Assembly (NCBI GenBank): GCA_016703025.1
Contig: JADJCV010000004.1
Location: 1,116,001 to 1,180,000 of the forward strand
Length of the DNA stretch: 64,000 nucleotides
Direction: 5' to 3'
Origin: Candidatus Avedoeria danica
GTDB taxonomy: Bacteria > Chloroflexota > Anaerolineae > Epilineales > Epilineaceae
Both the position numbers and the translations under genes were made by a program. Every line of letters begins with the position of its first letter. The stretch's first letter is position 1. Of this stretch, positions 50,325-59,554 are shown piece after piece. The notes below the pieces were generated by a model, which saw only the letters and a list, made by a program, of their open reading frames with translations, ran no database searches and was not told the DNA's origin.

Positions 50325-52285
50325 TGGATTCGGACGCGTGCGCGGCCGCCGTCGACGCCGTCGTCGTGTGTTGCGGCGAGTCCGCCCGTGCGGGCGCGAC
50401 GGCCGGCGTGGCGCGCGTCGCGGCGCGCTGGCTGGAGGACGACGGCGACGCCGCCGCGTTCGTCGCGTTCGGTGCCTCACATTATGTCGAGGAGGCGGGC
50501 GATCGGGCCCGCCTCCTCGACCGCCTCGAAGCGGCGCTCGCCCTCGTGGACGGCCACTTGTACGAGATCCGCCGCGGCCTGCGCCGCTGGGCCGACCTCG
50601 AAGGGCCGCCCGCGCCGGCGTTCGACGACGTCGCGGCCCTGTTCGACCCGGCCCCCGACCTCGCCGACCAATGGTTCCGACAACGCGTCGCGTTCGTTGC
50701 GCTCTTGAATTTCGCGCCGCCGACGCTGGCGACGATGTTGGCGGACGGGCCGGGCTGGACCGTCGAGCGATGGGCCGAAGCCCGCGTCGCGTTGCGCTTC
50801 GGCCCGCGCGTGCCCGAGGCGCTGTCGCACGCCGGCCGAACGGTCCGTCACGCCGCCGACACGTTCGTCAACGGCCACCACATCCGCGTCGACAACCTCG
50901 TCGACGCCGAAGGGGCTTCCTGGTTCGAGCCCGGCCGGAAGCTCGTCGCGCACTGGCTGATCCGCGAGGCGATCCGCGACGGCTACCGCGCGGCCGACCC
51001 GGGCGTCGGGCTGCGCCGACAGCGGGCGCTGGCCTGGGTCATGCGCCGCCATGCGGACGGCACCGTGCCCCGCTCGCAGCTGACGGACGGCGAGGACCCG
51101 CCATGGGACGCCGCCGCGAACACGCTGGACGGCGTGCCGATCGACCCGTCCGCCCACGTCGGCCCGGAGCGGTACCGGCACTTGCTGGCCCAGTTCGGCA
51201 TCGCCCGGCGCCTGGACGCCCACCACCCGGACCACCCGACCGCGATGGCCCGCGCCTGCGACCGCGACCGCGAGATTCCGGAGGCCGAAGTCGAGCGAGT
51301 CCTCGTCGAACTGCTCGACGCCCCGGAGCGCGCAGCGATGAACGACTGGCTCCGGCGGCGGCTCGGCCGGCCGCTCGAGCCGTTCGACATCTACTTCGAT
51401 GCCGCGCTGCCGAGCGAGGACGCGGACGCCCTGGACGCGCGCGTTGCGGCCGTCTACCCGGATGTCGCCGCTCTGCAGTCCGACCTCCCGTCCCTCCTCG
51501 GCCGCCTCGGCTTCGCGCCGGACGACGCGGCGTTCCTCGGAACGCGCGTGCGCGTCGAGCTGGCGCGCGGTGCGGGGCATGCGGTGCAGCCCGGACAGCC
51601 GGAGTACCCGGCGTGGCTGCGCACGAACGGCCGCAACGGCCGCTTGGCGTGGGCCGGCTTCGACATCGCCATGCACGAGCTCGGCCACAACATTGAGCAG
51701 CTCGTCAGCTGCCACCGCGTGCCGCGGCCGGCGTTGCGCGGGGTGCCGAACACGGCGTGCAGCGAGGCGTTCGCCTTCCTGTTCCAGGCCGAGGCCCGCC
51801 GCGCGCTCGGGCTCGCCTCCAATGTCGACCCGGCCGTCGCGCAGGCCGCGGCGACGCTCGAGTCGGCGCTGTCCGCCATCCAGATTGCCGGGCCGGGCCT
51901 GCTCGAGCTGCGCGCTTGGCGCTGGCTGTACGCCCACCCTGACGCCGGCGACACCGAGCTGCGGGATGCCGTCCTCGGCCTGGCGGGCGAAGTCTGGTCG
52001 CGTCACTTCGAGGCGGACTTCGGTCCCGATCCGTACGCGCTGATGGCCGCCTACCAGCACATGATCGCCTATCCGCTGTATCTGCCGAACTATGCGATCG
52101 GCCACATCGTCAGCCACCAGATCCGCAGCCACCTCACCGGTCGCCAGCTGGCCGCCGAGACGCTGCGGATCTGCGCGATCGGCAACGTCACGCCGGCCCT
52201 CTGGCTCGAACGTGCCGTCGGCGAACCGCTGTCGGCACGGCGGCTGGCCGCGGACGCCGGCGCGGCGGTGGCGGTGCTCCGCTGA
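50324..52285 (+). CDS. Gluzincin-like metallopeptidase
   Basis: The 653-residue product has AGFDIAMHELGHNIEQLVSC, a HExxH zinc motif, with NTACSEAFAFLFQAEA about 35 residues later supplying the third zinc ligand (Glu). This spacing and the long helical N-terminal part resemble M3-type oligopeptidases. There is no signal peptide, so it should be cytoplasmic. It starts at the overlap TAATG with the FKBP gene, suggesting co-expression. Family placement beyond the zinc motif is tentative. Confidence 0.75.
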   Translation: MDSDACAAAVDAVVVCCGESARAGATAGVARVAARWLEDDGDAAAFVAFGASHYVEEAGDRARLLDRLEAALALVDGHLYEIRRGLRRWADLEGPPAPAFDDVAALFDPAPDLADQWFRQRVAFVALLNFAPPTLATMLADGPGWTVERWAEARVALRFGPRVPEALSHAGRTVRHAADTFVNGHHIRVDNLVDAEGASWFEPGRKLVAHWLIREAIRDGYRAADPGVGLRRQRALAWVMRRHADGTVPRSQLTDGEDPPWDAAANTLDGVPIDPSAHVGPERYRHLLAQFGIARRLDAHHPDHPTAMARACDRDREIPEAEVERVLVELLDAPERAAMNDWLRRRLGRPLEPFDIYFDAALPSEDADALDARVAAVYPDVAALQSDLPSLLGRLGFAPDDAAFLGTRVRVELARGAGHAVQPGQPEYPAWLRTNGRNGRLAWAGFDIAMHELGHNIEQLVSCHRVPRPALRGVPNTACSEAFAFLFQAEARRALGLASNVDPAVAQAAATLESALSAIQIAGPGLLELRAWRWLYAHPDAGDTELRDAVLGLAGEVWSRHFEADFGPDPYALMAAYQHMIAYPLYLPNYAIGHIVSHQIRSHLTGRQLAAETLRICAIGNVTPALWLERAVGEPLSARRLAADAGAAVAVLR

Positions 52286-52358
52286 CGTCGAACCCGTCGC
52301 GGGACGTCGTCGGACGCGTCGCGACACCATTCGCCGCCGCCGTGCGTCATAGGTAGGC

Positions 52359-55300
52359 GTGATCCGCCTTCCCGAGGGCAGCCCGCTTCGTCGTTGGCCG
52401 CACCGCGCTGCGCGGGCCGCGGTGGTCGGCCTGTGCCTGGCCGCCTCCGGCCGAGTCGCGGCGATGCCCGCCGGCGGCGCACCCGCGCGCGGATCGTCGT
52501 CCGGCCACCCAGGCTCGCCAGCGGGCGTGCCGAGCGCGGTTGGCGGGCCGCTGACGGACCGCGGCGGCTTCGGCCACGCCATCCCGCCGTGGCACGACGC
52601 CGATCCGACCGTCCGCCACGATGTCCTCGTCATGCTCGCGGCCCCGCCGGCGCTCGATCGGCTGCCGGATCCGGCGCCGGTCGTCGACATGACGGCATTC
52701 GCGTTCGGGCTCCGTGCGCCGGCATCGGCGCTCGCCGTGACGCGGGCGGCCGTTGACGCCGTCGCCGCCGAGCAGGGGCCGCTCCGGTCGCACCTTGCGG
52801 CGCTCGGCGTGCCGGTCCTCAGCACGTACGGCACGGTGGCCAACGGCTTCCTCGTCAGCGCGCGCCCGTCCGACATCGCCCACCTGGCGACGCTGCCCGG
52901 CGTGGCGGAGGTCGTCGCCGCACCCAACCACCGCCTGGCGCTGGCCGACGCCGTGCCGCACATCGGCGCCGATCGCGTCGCGGCGACGCTCGGCTTCGAC
53001 GGCCGCGGCGTGACGATCGGCGTGATCGACACCGGCATCGACTACTTCCACGCCGCGTTCGGCGGCCCCGGCACGGCCGACGCCTACGGCGGCGACGATC
53101 ATGCGGCGGTCGAGGCCGGCACGTTTCCGACCGCCAAGGTCGTCGGCGGGTACGACTTTGCCGGCAGCCAGTACACCGGTGCCGGCGCGGCGGTGCCGGA
53201 CGAGGATCCCGTCGACGAGAACGGGCACGGGACGCACGTCGCCGGCATCGCCGCCGGCGGGGCGTGGGGCGGGCGGCACGGCGGCGTGGCGCCGGGGGCG
53301 CGGCTCGTGGCGCTCAAGGTGTTCGGCGCGAACGGCAGCACGAACCTGGCGTACGACGCGATCGAGTGGGCCGTCGAGGCCAAGCTCGGCCTCGATGTGC
53401 CGGGGCACGCGGCGTCCGTGGATGTGCTGAACCTCAGCCTCGGCTCGGCTTGGGCGTCGACGTCGTCGTTCGAGGAGCGCCTGATCGACCGCGCGGTCGC
53501 GGCCGGCATCGTCGTCGTCGGCGCGGCCGGCAACGACGGCGACGTGGCGTTCGTCACCGGCGGGCCGGGACTTGCGCCGTCGGCGATCGGCGTCGCCAGT
53601 TCAGTCGGCCCGGGACAGCTCGGAGACCGCGTGCAGGCGATCGTCGACGGCGCGGTCGAGGACATCGAGGCGCTCGAGTCGCACCCGAGCCTGGCGGTGC
53701 GGATGGTCGGGATCGGGCGGCTGCAGGGGCAGGCGATCTGGCTCGGCCGTGGCTGCGCGGCCGACGCGTTGCCGGCGGACGTCGGGGGACGGGTCGCCCT
53801 CATCCTGCGCGGCGGGTGCACGTTTCGCGAGAAGATCATCCGGGCGGCGGCGGCGGGCGCCGTCGCGGCGGTCGTCGTCGACGACGGCGGCGGACTCGTG
53901 CCGATGGGCGCGGACGGCACGCCGGTCGCGATTCCGGCCTACATGATCGGGGCGGCCGCCGGACAGCGCCTGCGCGCGGAACTGGACACCGGTGCGGTCG
54001 TCGAGATCCGCCTCGACGGCGCGTTCAACGGCCGCTTCCCGCGTACGTCGCTCGTCGACACCGTTTCGGGCTTCTCGAGCCGCGGCGTGACGCGTGGCGG
54101 GACGTTCAAACCCGACCTGGCCGCGCCCGGCTCGGCGATCCGGGCACCGGCCGTCGGCACGGGCGATCGCGCTGCCGTGCTCTCGGGCACGTCCATGGCC
54201 GCGCCGATGATCGCCGGCAGCGCGGCCGTCGTGATCCAGGCGCTCGCGGCGGCGGGCCACCGGCTCCAGGGGGACGTGACCGGCGGCGGCATCACGCCGC
54301 TCGACGTCCGCACGGTGCTCATGTCGACCGCCTTCACGGATCTGAAGCGCCTCGACGCCGCCGAGCTCGCCGTCGCGCCGTTCGCGCTGCGCGGTGCCGG
54401 GCGGGTGGCGCTCGAGGACGCGGTCCGGGCCCGGACGCTGCTTCGGGCGGTCGGTGGCTCCGGCGCCCTGTCCTTCGGTGCGCTGGCGGCGGCAACCACT
54501 TGGTCGGGCAGCCTGCCGTTCGAGCTGCGGAACCTGTCCGACGCGCCACGGCGCTACGTGCTGTCCGTCGTCGCGTCCGGGCCGGGCGAGGCAACGCCCG
54601 GTGTGCGGTTCGCGTTGAGTGAACCGGAGATGGCCGTCGGCCCTGGGGCGACGGCCGGGGCACGCCTGCTCGCCGAGATCGTGCCGAGCGAGCTCGAGCG
54701 CTATGCCCTGCGCGGCGGCGCATCAGCGATGAACGGCGACGGCCTATTGGACGCGGCCGAGCGTGATGCGTACGTCGTGGCGACCGAGATCGGCGCAAGC
54801 GGACTGCCGCTGGACGGCGGCGACGTCGTGCGCCTGCCGGTGTGGGTGTTCGCCCGGGGCGCCTCTGACCTGGAGGCTTCAGCGGCCGCGACCGTGCCGG
54901 AAGGGACGACGGAGACAAGCGTGGAGGTCGCGAATGCCGGCGCGCAGTCCGGGCGCTGCGAGGTGTTCGCCCACCTGGCGACGGACGCCGTCGAGACGAC
55001 ATCGGCGCGCGCGTTCAACGCCGTGCACGTCGGTGCGCGCGTGGCCGGCAGCGGGGCGGCGCGCCGGATCGAGGTCGCGGTCGTGTTCGCCGAGGGTTCG
55101 CTCGTGCCATTCGACGTGGCGGTGGAGGTGTCGATCGACACCGACCGCGACGGCGCGATCGACCGCGTGCTGACGTTCGACGACGACTCGGTCGTCGAGG
55201 CTTCCACGCCGTGGAGCGGTGTGCTGCAGACGATCGCCACGGACGCACGCGGCCGGGGCGCGGTCGTCGTCGGACCGGCGGACGTCGACGTGAACAACCG

Positions 55301-55955
55301 GATCGTCGTGCTGCAGGCCGGCGCCGATGCGCTCGGCTTCGCCCCGGGCGCACCGATCGCGTTCGACGTGGCCGTGGAGACGACAGCCCGTTTCAGCGGC
55401 GCCCGCGTCGACGGCGTGCCGGACGGAGGTGTGCGCAGCGGGCGCCTGGCCATGCCGCTGGCGTTCGCCGCCGACGGCCTGCCTGTCATCGTCGATACGC
55501 CGTCTGTGACGCTCCGTCCCGGTGAACGGGCGCCGATCGTCGCGCACGTCGCCGACCGCGCGGCGCTCGGCGATGCCCGGATCCTACTCCTCTACCCGGA
55601 CGACGCCCCTGGGGACGGCGACGCGCAGGTCGTGACGTTCCGGAACGCCGAGCCGGCGACGCCACCGCTGGGTGCGACGACGACCGCCACGCCGGCCATC
55701 ACGGCAACGGCCACGACCGGACCGACGGTGGCGACCAGCGAATCGACGGGCACGGCGACGCCGTCGCCAACGCCGTCGCCGTCGCCAACGCCTCCGCCGA
55801 CCGAGGAGCCGACGCGTGCGCCCCGGCTGCCGACCGTCGTTCTGCCGGTCGAGCCGACCGCCACCCCGGCGTCAACCGCACCGCCCGCCCCATCGCGCGC
55901 TGCGAAGATCTTCCTGCCGTTCGCCTACCGCCGGATTCCGCGGCCGCGGCCGTGA
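52359..55955 (+). CDS. Secreted subtilisin-like serine protease (S8) with PA domain
   Basis: The 1198-residue product has a signal sequence, an I9-like prodomain (residues about 90-190) and an S8 catalytic domain: GVIDTGIDYFHAAFGG (Asp), NGHGTHVAGIAAG (His), and SGTSMAAPMIAGSAAV (Ser). A PA domain is inserted between His and Ser (LILRGGCTFREKIIRAAAAG). Beta-rich domains follow. The end is a Pro/Thr/Ser-rich spacer and a tail KIFLPFAYRR, similar to the IYLP(L)xxR-type tails seen on many Chloroflexi secreted proteins, possibly a sorting signal. The GTG at 52359 follows AGGTAGGC. Confidence 0.92.
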   Translation: MIRLPEGSPLRRWPHRAARAAVVGLCLAASGRVAAMPAGGAPARGSSSGHPGSPAGVPSAVGGPLTDRGGFGHAIPPWHDADPTVRHDVLVMLAAPPALDRLPDPAPVVDMTAFAFGLRAPASALAVTRAAVDAVAAEQGPLRSHLAALGVPVLSTYGTVANGFLVSARPSDIAHLATLPGVAEVVAAPNHRLALADAVPHIGADRVAATLGFDGRGVTIGVIDTGIDYFHAAFGGPGTADAYGGDDHAAVEAGTFPTAKVVGGYDFAGSQYTGAGAAVPDEDPVDENGHGTHVAGIAAGGAWGGRHGGVAPGARLVALKVFGANGSTNLAYDAIEWAVEAKLGLDVPGHAASVDVLNLSLGSAWASTSSFEERLIDRAVAAGIVVVGAAGNDGDVAFVTGGPGLAPSAIGVASSVGPGQLGDRVQAIVDGAVEDIEALESHPSLAVRMVGIGRLQGQAIWLGRGCAADALPADVGGRVALILRGGCTFREKIIRAAAAGAVAAVVVDDGGGLVPMGADGTPVAIPAYMIGAAAGQRLRAELDTGAVVEIRLDGAFNGRFPRTSLVDTVSGFSSRGVTRGGTFKPDLAAPGSAIRAPAVGTGDRAAVLSGTSMAAPMIAGSAAVVIQALAAAGHRLQGDVTGGGITPLDVRTVLMSTAFTDLKRLDAAELAVAPFALRGAGRVALEDAVRARTLLRAVGGSGALSFGALAAATTWSGSLPFELRNLSDAPRRYVLSVVASGPGEATPGVRFALSEPEMAVGPGATAGARLLAEIVPSELERYALRGGASAMNGDGLLDAAERDAYVVATEIGASGLPLDGGDVVRLPVWVFARGASDLEASAAATVPEGTTETSVEVANAGAQSGRCEVFAHLATDAVETTSARAFNAVHVGARVAGSGAARRIEVAVVFAEGSLVPFDVAVEVSIDTDRDGAIDRVLTFDDDSVVEASTPWSGVLQTIATDARGRGAVVVGPADVDVNNRIVVLQAGADALGFAPGAPIAFDVAVETTARFSGARVDGVPDGGVRSGRLAMPLAFAADGLPVIVDTPSVTLRPGERAPIVAHVADRAALGDARILLLYPDDAPGDGDAQVVTFRNAEPATPPLGATTTATPAITATATTGPTVATSESTGTATPSPTPSPSPTPPPTEEPTRAPRLPTVVLPVEPTATPASTAPPAPSRAAKIFLPFAYRRIPRPRP

Positions 55956-56112
55956 TCGCGCCGAACCGGCGATCCGTCGTCTAACCCTTCGTATCAATCG
56001 GACGTTTCCCTCGTCAGAGCAGGTGGTTCTCGGCGAGCGCGATGCGTCCGCAGCGGGAATCGTGCTCGCGATACCGAACCCACATCTTGCGGAACCAAGG
56101 AGTCGTAATCCC

Positions 56113-56742
56113 ATGAACGATCGAACCATCCGCGCCGGCGCGGGCCGTCGCGCGGCCATCGGCCTCGCGGTCGGCGCGCTGGCCCTCGTTGCGGCGCTGG
56201 CGCCCGCCGTCAGCCATGCGCAGGACACGCGTCCGGTGCGCCCGTCCCCCGAACAGTGCGAGAAGCAGTGTGATGCGCGCGCCCGCGCCATGTACAAGAG
56301 CTGCGTCGACGGAGGTACGGAAGAGGCGCGCTGCGCGGCCAGGGCGCGCGAGGCAGCGCAGAAGTGCAAGGCAGCGTGCGGCACGGAGACGAAGCCACCG
56401 CCATCGGTGATCGGCGCCTGTCAGCGTGACTGCAGCGTGAAGGCGCGCGAGGCCCACAAGTCCTGCCTCGACAATGGCGGTGACCCGGCTGCATGTTCCG
56501 AAGCGGCCCGCACGGCCCTTCGCGAGTGCACGGCGGCCTGCCCGAAGCCTGAGCCGCAGCCGAATCCGAACTGCGACCGGTTGTGCGCCCGGGCGGCGGC
56601 ACACGCTGAGAAGCGTTGTCTCGATGCCGGTGGTTCTGAGGACAGCTGCAACGCCGTCGAAGCCGAGACGCTCGCACAGTGCGCTCGGCGCTGCGCGCGC
56701 GCGGACAAGCCGGTGCCTGGTACGGGCCCGCGACCGCGCTAG
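56113..56742 (+). CDS. Secreted protein with three identical six-cysteine repeats
   Basis: The 209-residue product has a signal peptide (AIGLAVGALALVAALAPAVS, then HAQ) and three repeats of exactly C-x3-C-x10-C-x9-C-x10-C-x3-C. The first starts CEKQC, the second CQRDC and the third CDRLC. Other shared residues include the KSC, GG and E/A-rich helices. The symmetric twin CX3C pattern suggests a disulfide-linked helical hairpin in each repeat. Pro-rich linkers (ETKPPPSVIG; KPEPQPNPN) separate them. No family was recognised. It is followed by a strong terminator. Confidence 0.78.
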   Translation: MNDRTIRAGAGRRAAIGLAVGALALVAALAPAVSHAQDTRPVRPSPEQCEKQCDARARAMYKSCVDGGTEEARCAARAREAAQKCKAACGTETKPPPSVIGACQRDCSVKAREAHKSCLDNGGDPAACSEAARTALRECTAACPKPEPQPNPNCDRLCARAAAHAEKRCLDAGGSEDSCNAVEAETLAQCARRCARADKPVPGTGPRPR

Positions 56743-56794
56743 CTCGTCGCTCCGGCACAACCCGGCCGGCGTTGTCCGCGGTTACACATCCTCT

Positions 56795-56845
56795 ACAACG
56801 AACAGCGGGGCACGGAACGAAATTCCGTGCCCCGCTGTTCGTTGT
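56795..56845. terminator. Perfect 23-bp stem bidirectional terminator-like hairpin
   Basis: Arms at 56795-56817 and 56823-56845 are exact inverse complements (outer ACAACGAACAGC, inner GCACGGAA) around a CGAAA loop. It lies between two convergent genes (ends at 56742 and 56885). There is no clear T-run, so it may also act as an RNA stabiliser. Confidence 0.85.
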
Positions 56846-56884
56846 GGCGCCGCCGTCGGATCTGCCGCGGCTGGAAGCCGGGTG

Positions 56885-57928
56885 CTAGGCCCGCCGCATC
56901 GCCGTCCACCAGCCGGCCGCTGCGAGGAGGACGAGCAGGCCGGCCAGGCCGCCGAACAACGTCGCGTCCCCGCCCGGCAGCAGGTCGCCCGCGCCGGCGA
57001 CGGGCATCGTCGATAGGTCAGCCGCGACCGGTGCGTCGGCGGGCTGGGCGCCCGGTGCATCGCTTTCCGTGTCGTCGGCCGGTGCCGCAGGCTGCGCGCT
57101 TGCGGGCGGAGCGGTCTGCATTTCGCCGCCGCCGACGACGACCGCGCCCGGCATGGACGCGGCGGCGACGGTCTCCGTCATCGCGCCAGTCGTCGACGTT
57201 GCCGTGACCGCTTCGGTCGCGCCCGCGGCGTCGGGATCGGACGCGGCGGGCATGGCGGACGGCAGTTCGGGCGCGGGCTTGAGCTTGGGTTGAACGGCGC
57301 CGGAGTCGCCAGCGGCCGACTCACCTGCGGCGGCCGACCCGTCAGCCGCATCGCCGTCACCGTCGACACCCGCGACATCACCGCCCGCACCGGTGCCGCA
57401 GTCGACAGCCGGGTTGAACGTGGCGTGGCGGTCGGCCGGATCGCCGACGAAGTAGACGTGCAGGCTGAGGTGCTCTTCGTCGATGCCGGGATCGGGCGGC
57501 GTGACGGCGAGCGATACGCCGCCGACGCTCGGGATCGGGTCGACGACGGTCGGGATCACGAACTCGAGCCCGGCGACGCGATCATTGGCGTCGAACAGCA
57601 CGATCTCGGGCGCGTCGGCGTCGGCCTTCCCGTCCTCCACATAGTCCGGTCGGACGAAGTGCCGGCCCATTGCGCCGGTCGCGGCCGGCAGGCCGACGGA
57701 AGAGGCGGTGACGCAGACGTCCGTCGGCAGGTAGCCGGCCTGCTCGGCTTGCGCCGGCGACCAGCGGCCGTACGTCGCCACCCAGTCGGCGTATTGCGCG
57801 TCGGCCTCCGTGGTGGAGGAATCAGCGCCCGCCGTGCGCTGCGCCAGGCTGGACGAGGGCCGCGCCCACGCGAAGACGACGGCGGCCAGGATCACCGAGC
57901 CGACCCGAATCGAGCGCATACGAAGCAT
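56885..57928 (-). CDS. Secreted protein with sortase-like C-terminal anchor
   Basis: The 347-residue product has a signal peptide (GSVILAAVVFAWA), an ordered N-terminal part with a few cysteines (TDVCVTASSVGLP; FNPAVDCGTG) and a DxxD-rich middle, then a long Ala/Pro/Thr/Asp-rich low-complexity region. It ends LLPGGD, a hydrophobic helix (GGLAGLLVLLAAAGWWTA) and MRRA. This resembles an LPxTG-type cell-wall sorting signal with a variant motif. The role is unknown. Sortase anchoring is inferred; simple membrane anchoring is also possible. Confidence 0.6.
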   Translation of the reverse strand: MLRMRSIRVGSVILAAVVFAWARPSSSLAQRTAGADSSTTEADAQYADWVATYGRWSPAQAEQAGYLPTDVCVTASSVGLPAATGAMGRHFVRPDYVEDGKADADAPEIVLFDANDRVAGLEFVIPTVVDPIPSVGGVSLAVTPPDPGIDEEHLSLHVYFVGDPADRHATFNPAVDCGTGAGGDVAGVDGDGDAADGSAAAGESAAGDSGAVQPKLKPAPELPSAMPAASDPDAAGATEAVTATSTTGAMTETVAAASMPGAVVVGGGEMQTAPPASAQPAAPADDTESDAPGAQPADAPVAADLSTMPVAGAGDLLPGGDATLFGGLAGLLVLLAAAGWWTAMRRA

Positions 57929-58106
57929 GACGTCACCCCCTGTTGCCGCCCCGCGCGGCGCGCGGTCCGCTCGCGTCGTCAGGGCCGTTCGCCTGACGAC
58001 ATCGGCGCCCGTGCACGCAGCGGGTGGGGTGATCGCAGCATCCGATCAGGCGCGTTCGTAACGCAATAGTAACCGGATCGGCGACAGTTGTCCAGTGGCG
58101 CCGCGG

Positions 58107-59522
58107 TCAGCGCACGGCGGTGCGCAGCGCGGCCGGGAAGTACAGCGACGGGCGCGTCGTGATCGCGGGCACGGCGTCCGGCCGGGCCTGGAACACACCG
58201 CGGTCGGTGGGTGTGTAGTTCGGAAAGACTTCGAAGACACGCGGGTTGCCGAGGCGCTTGGCCAAGAGCTCGGCCAGGATGTCGCGGTAGTCGATCGTGA
58301 TCGCCAGGTCCTCGCCCTCCGCCAGCGACTCCGGCGCGAGCCCCGGCCACTGCGTGTGCACCGCCCGCTTCACGCCGCCGGAAATCGCGAACATGCAGCT
58401 GCCGTGGCCGTGATCCGTCCCGTTGCCGGCGTTCTGCGCCACCCGCCGGCCGAACTCGCTCATCGTCAGCACGGTCACGCCGGGATCGTCAAACCGCCGG
58501 CCGAGGTCCTGGTAGAACGCGAGCAGCGCCTTGTCGAGCGAGTTCAAGAGGTTGAACATCATCCCGCGCGTCGGATCGTCCCAACCCCAGATCTGGTTCG
58601 CGTGCGTGTCCCAGCCGCCGTTGTCGATGCACGCAACCTCGAGTCCGAGGTCCGCCTTGATCAACTGTGCGATCTGCTTCAGGCCCTGGCCGAGCTCGTC
58701 GTCCGGGTACTGGGCGCCGTTCTCGGGGGCGTGGCTGGCCGGGTCGGCCTTCGCCAGCAGGTCGAGGGCTTCGAATGTGGACCTCGCGTCCGACGCGAAC
58801 CAGTCGCCGGCGCACCAAAGCTGTTCGAGCAGCGCCTGGAAACGCACGATGTCGGCCGTGTTGCCGCCGAGGTGCATGTCGGCGATGTTCTGCAGCGCGG
58901 CCGCCGGTACCGGCCCGCGCAGGCTCTCCGGCACGACCGGCCCGACGCCGAGCGCGCGGAACGGCGAGGTGTTCCGCTGGGCGGTGGCAGAGAGGTGCCG
59001 TCCGAGCCAGCCCGTGGTCAGACTCTGCGCGCCGAGCGCGCCGCGCTCCATTAGGCTCATCGCGTCGAAGTGGCTGCGCGAGCCGTGCGGTGCGCCGGTG
59101 GCATGCACGACGCCGAGCCGCCCGTCGTCCCAGATCCGCTTCAGCCCCGTCAGCGCCGGGTTGAGGCCGAACTGGTCGTCCAGGCCGATGACGGTCTTGC
59201 TGTCACCCGTCTTGGGCGGCTTGAAGGCAATCCGCGGGCGCTTGTCGTAGTACGCTTGCTCGTTGAACGGCACGACGGCCGACAGGCCATCCATGCCGCC
59301 GCGCTGGAAGATCACGACGAGGATGTCGCCCCGCTGCGGCGAACCGGCGCTGCGGAACGCCAGGCGCGGGAAGCCGCCCGGCAGCGCCGCGGCGCCGAAC
59401 GCGCCGGCGCCGGCCAGAAGCTGACGGCGACTGATACCGGCACCGGCGCGTTCGGCGCCAGTGGACGCCATGGTGCGGTTCGAATCGGAAGGGATGTCGG
59501 GCATGTCGCTGCGCTCGTTCAT
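58107..59522 (-). CDS. DUF1501 family Tat-exported protein
   Basis: The 471-residue product has a Tat-like signal (GISRRQLLAGAGAFGAAALP) and the DUF1501 domain: LVVIFQRGGMDGLSAVVPFN, GVVHATGAPHGSRSHFDAMS, ACIDNGGWDTHANQI and VTVLTMSEFGRRVAQNAGNG followed by TDHGHGSCMFAISGG. These proteins have an alkaline-phosphatase/sulfatase-like fold with metal-binding residues (GGMDG, GGWDTH, TDHGHG). They are usually encoded next to DUF1800, as here. The substrate is unknown. Confidence 0.92.
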   Translation of the reverse strand: MNERSDMPDIPSDSNRTMASTGAERAGAGISRRQLLAGAGAFGAAALPGGFPRLAFRSAGSPQRGDILVVIFQRGGMDGLSAVVPFNEQAYYDKRPRIAFKPPKTGDSKTVIGLDDQFGLNPALTGLKRIWDDGRLGVVHATGAPHGSRSHFDAMSLMERGALGAQSLTTGWLGRHLSATAQRNTSPFRALGVGPVVPESLRGPVPAAALQNIADMHLGGNTADIVRFQALLEQLWCAGDWFASDARSTFEALDLLAKADPASHAPENGAQYPDDELGQGLKQIAQLIKADLGLEVACIDNGGWDTHANQIWGWDDPTRGMMFNLLNSLDKALLAFYQDLGRRFDDPGVTVLTMSEFGRRVAQNAGNGTDHGHGSCMFAISGGVKRAVHTQWPGLAPESLAEGEDLAITIDYRDILAELLAKRLGNPRVFEVFPNYTPTDRGVFQARPDAVPAITTRPSLYFPAALRTAVR

Positions 59523-59554
59523 GATCGTTCCCCCGGCGTATGCGTGATCCGGCG

